Source: RBG-16-66-20 sp049651845
GTDB lineage: Bacteria > Pseudomonadota > Gammaproteobacteria > Burkholderiales > SG8-39
Reading direction: 5' to 3'
Assembly (NCBI GenBank): GCA_049651845.1
Contig: JBASCW010000174.1
Coordinates: 1 to 16,137, forward strand
Length of the DNA stretch: 16,137 bases
A program made the translations under genes and the position numbers. The first letter of the stretch is position 1. Each line of letters starts with the position of its first letter. Positions 14,827-16,137 of the stretch are shown here, in pieces. Below the pieces are notes generated by a model. That model was given only the letters and a program-made list of their open reading frames with translations, searched no databases and was not told the DNA's origin.

Positions 14827-15501
14827 TTACATGATGCGCTTGATGTCGGCGAGCGCCTTCGCGCCCAGGCCGCCGATATTGATGGTGGTGCCCTCGGTAC
14901 CGCGGGTGACGCCGTCGACGCGGCCGACCGAGAGCGGTACCGCGCTGACCGGCTTGCCGTTGGCCGATGCGGCGATGCTGAATTGATACGGGCCGTCGAC
15001 CGCGCGCGCGCCGGAATCGCTCATGCCGTCCCAGCCGAAGACCTGCAGGCCCGCGGGCTGCGCGCCGAATTCGACGCGGTGCACGACGGTTCCGGAGGCG
15101 TCGGTCACGGTGACGGTCATCCGGTCCACGGCCTGCGGCAGCGAAAACGCGCCCTTGGCCCCGGAGGCATCGAGCTGGAGCGCATTGCCGGCGACGATCA
15201 CCTGCCGGCCGACCAGATTCGCAGCCTGCAGCGACTGGCCGGCGTCGAAGCTGCCCGAGAGCGTCGCCAGCGTGGCGTTCAGCTTCTCGATGCCCTGCAC
15301 GGTGCTGATCTGCGCGAGCTGCGAGGTGAGCTGCGCGTTGTCGAGCGGGCTGAGCGGATCCTGGTTCTTCAGCTGCGTGATGAGCAGGGTGAGAAAGCGG
15401 TCCTGGCCGGTGTCGCCGGCCTTCGCCGCCGCGGCGGGCTGGCTGGCCAGAGACAGCGCGGCGAGCGGATCGTTGACCGGGGTGAGGTTCGCGGCGTTCA
15501 T
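14827..15501 (-). CDS. flgD: Flagellar hook-capping protein FlgD
   Basis: FlgD is the scaffold that sits on the hook tip while FlgE subunits assemble. The 224-residue product has an N-terminal Ala-rich export region followed by the conserved segment FLTLLITQLKNQDPLSPLDN and QLTSQLAQISTVQGIEKLN (about 36-74). The C-terminal half is the Tudor/Fn3-like region, with QVFGWDGMSDSGARAVDGPY. Length is normal. The gene begins 8 bp after flgC, using TAGGAG, in which the first three bases are the flgC stop. The stop TAA in turn begins the flgE ribosome site. Confidence 0.97.
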   Translation of the reverse strand: MNAANLTPVNDPLAALSLASQPAAAAKAGDTGQDRFLTLLITQLKNQDPLSPLDNAQLTSQLAQISTVQGIEKLNATLATLSGSFDAGQSLQAANLVGRQVIVAGNALQLDASGAKGAFSLPQAVDRMTVTVTDASGTVVHRVEFGAQPAGLQVFGWDGMSDSGARAVDGPYQFSIAASANGKPVSAVPLSVGRVDGVTRGTEGTTINIGGLGAKALADIKRIM

Positions 15502-15509
15502 GCCTGCTC

Positions 15510-15941
15510 CTAGGATCCGAGGGTCAGGGTCTTGGCGAGCATGGCCTTCGCCGTGTTCATCACTTCGACGTTGTTCTGGTAGGCGCGCGAGGCGGCGATC
15601 ATGTTCACCATCTCGTCGACCACGCTGACGTTCGGCAGGGACAGGTAGCCTTCCTTGTCGGCCATCGGGTGCCTGGGGTCGTGCACGCGCCGCGCCGGCA
15701 CGGAACTTTCGACGACCGAGGCGACGCGCACGCCCAGGGCGCGGGCGCCGTCCCCGGATCCGCGCGCGTCCGCGGCATCGACCGGCGCCGACTGGAACAC
15801 CACCTGGCGCGAGCTGTACACCTTGCCGTCGGGCCCGGCGGCGCTGTCGGCGTTGGCGAGATTGCTCGCCACGGTGTTGAGCCGTTGGCTCTGCGCCGCC
15901 ATTCCGCTGCCGGCGATGGAGAAGATCCTGAACAGCGACAT
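15510..15941 (-). CDS. flgC: Flagellar proximal rod protein FlgC
   Basis: FlgC is a proximal rod subunit between the MS ring and the distal rod. The 143-residue protein opens with MSLFRIFSIAGSGMAAQSQR and NTVASNLANADS (about 22-33), contains PDGKVYSSRQVVF, and closes with SVVDEMVNMIAASRAYQNN and VEVMNTAKAMLAKTL. It is slightly longer than E. coli FlgC (134), the extra residues falling in the variable segment around 55-70 (ARGSGDGAR). The ATG follows the flgB stop by 6 bp and uses the AGGGG inside the flgB end as ribosome site. Confidence 0.97.
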   Translation of the reverse strand: MSLFRIFSIAGSGMAAQSQRLNTVASNLANADSAAGPDGKVYSSRQVVFQSAPVDAADARGSGDGARALGVRVASVVESSVPARRVHDPRHPMADKEGYLSLPNVSVVDEMVNMIAASRAYQNNVEVMNTAKAMLAKTLTLGS

Positions 15942-15947
15942 GTCGGA

Positions 15948-16137
15948 TTACCCCTGGATCGCCGAAAGCAGCGTCTTGATCTGCATGTTGAGGCTGCGCA
16001 GCGCGGCCTCGTAGCGCAGCGCGTTGTCGGCGAAGTGCGCGCGCTCGGCGTCGGCGTCCACCGTATTGCCGTCGAGGCTCGGCTGGTAAGAGACGCGCTC
16101 GTAGAGGGCCGGCGCCGCGCGCGGCCGGTCGCCGCCC
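15948..16137 (-). CDS. flgB: Flagellar proximal rod protein FlgB, C-terminal part (runs off the right edge)
   Basis: Only the last 62 residues and the TAA stop are in the window. The segment includes YERVSYQPSLDGNTVDADAE and FADNALRYEAALRSLNMQIK and ends LLSAIQG, the conserved FlgB C-terminus. FlgB is the rod subunit nearest the export gate. It is the first gene of the flg series seen here; its start, the operon promoter, and flgA, flgM and flgN, if present, would be to the right of the window. Confidence 0.95.
   Translation of the reverse strand, partial: GGDRPRAAPALYERVSYQPSLDGNTVDADAERAHFADNALRYEAALRSLNMQIKTLLSAIQG

Overview
The window is GC-rich, almost entirely coding, and holds flagellar and chemotaxis genes. 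The gene set and order fit a polarly or peritrichously flagellated Proteobacterium, most likely a betaproteobacterium. Supporting points are an uninterrupted flgB-C-D-E-F-G-H-I-J-K-L order, a bifunctional FlgJ carrying a glucosaminidase domain, L- and P-ring genes (so a Gram-negative envelope), and a CheA whose phospho-histidine falls at residue 48 as in E. coli. A closer taxonomic placement is not supported by what I can read here.

Right and centre (about 4656-16137, all minus strand): the structural flagellar operon runs flgB (only its 3' end is in the window), flgC, flgD, flgE, flgF, flgG, flgH, flgI, flgJ, flgK, flgL. It is followed 12 bp later by a GGDEF diguanylate cyclase with an intact active site and inhibitory site. 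Gene gaps are 13 bp or less, or the genes overlap, so this reads as one transcription unit that builds rod, hook, rings and hook-filament junction and ends with a c-di-GMP synthase. Several stop codons are built into the Shine-Dalgarno of the next gene.

Centre-left (2862-4648, plus strand): a two-gene island encodes a cytoplasmic kinase with an N-terminal receiver domain and a HisKA_3/HATPase core, overlapping by 4 nt with a NarL/LuxR-type response regulator. It is convergent with the diguanylate cyclase (7 bp between stop codons) and divergent from the chemotaxis genes.

Left (1-2695, minus strand): a chemotaxis transcription unit encodes a small protein with a CheZ-like DxxxQ motif, a CheY-type single receiver (4-nt overlap), a soluble PAS-HisKA-HATPase kinase, and the N-terminal part of cheA (running off the left edge). 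A 166-bp divergent region separates it from the kinase/regulator pair and holds a weak candidate for a flagellar sigma factor (FliA) -10 element.

Together the genes cover flagellum construction, the CheA-CheY switch signal with a possible dedicated phosphatase, and three extra signalling inputs (PAS kinase, receiver-kinase/NarL pair, c-di-GMP). The less ordinary points are the CheZ-like mini-protein, the kinase placed between cheY and cheA, the receiver-first kinase with its regulator, and the cyclase at the end of the flg operon. No gap without a gene exceeds 166 bp. I saw no tRNA, rRNA, CRISPR array, insertion sequence or prophage.
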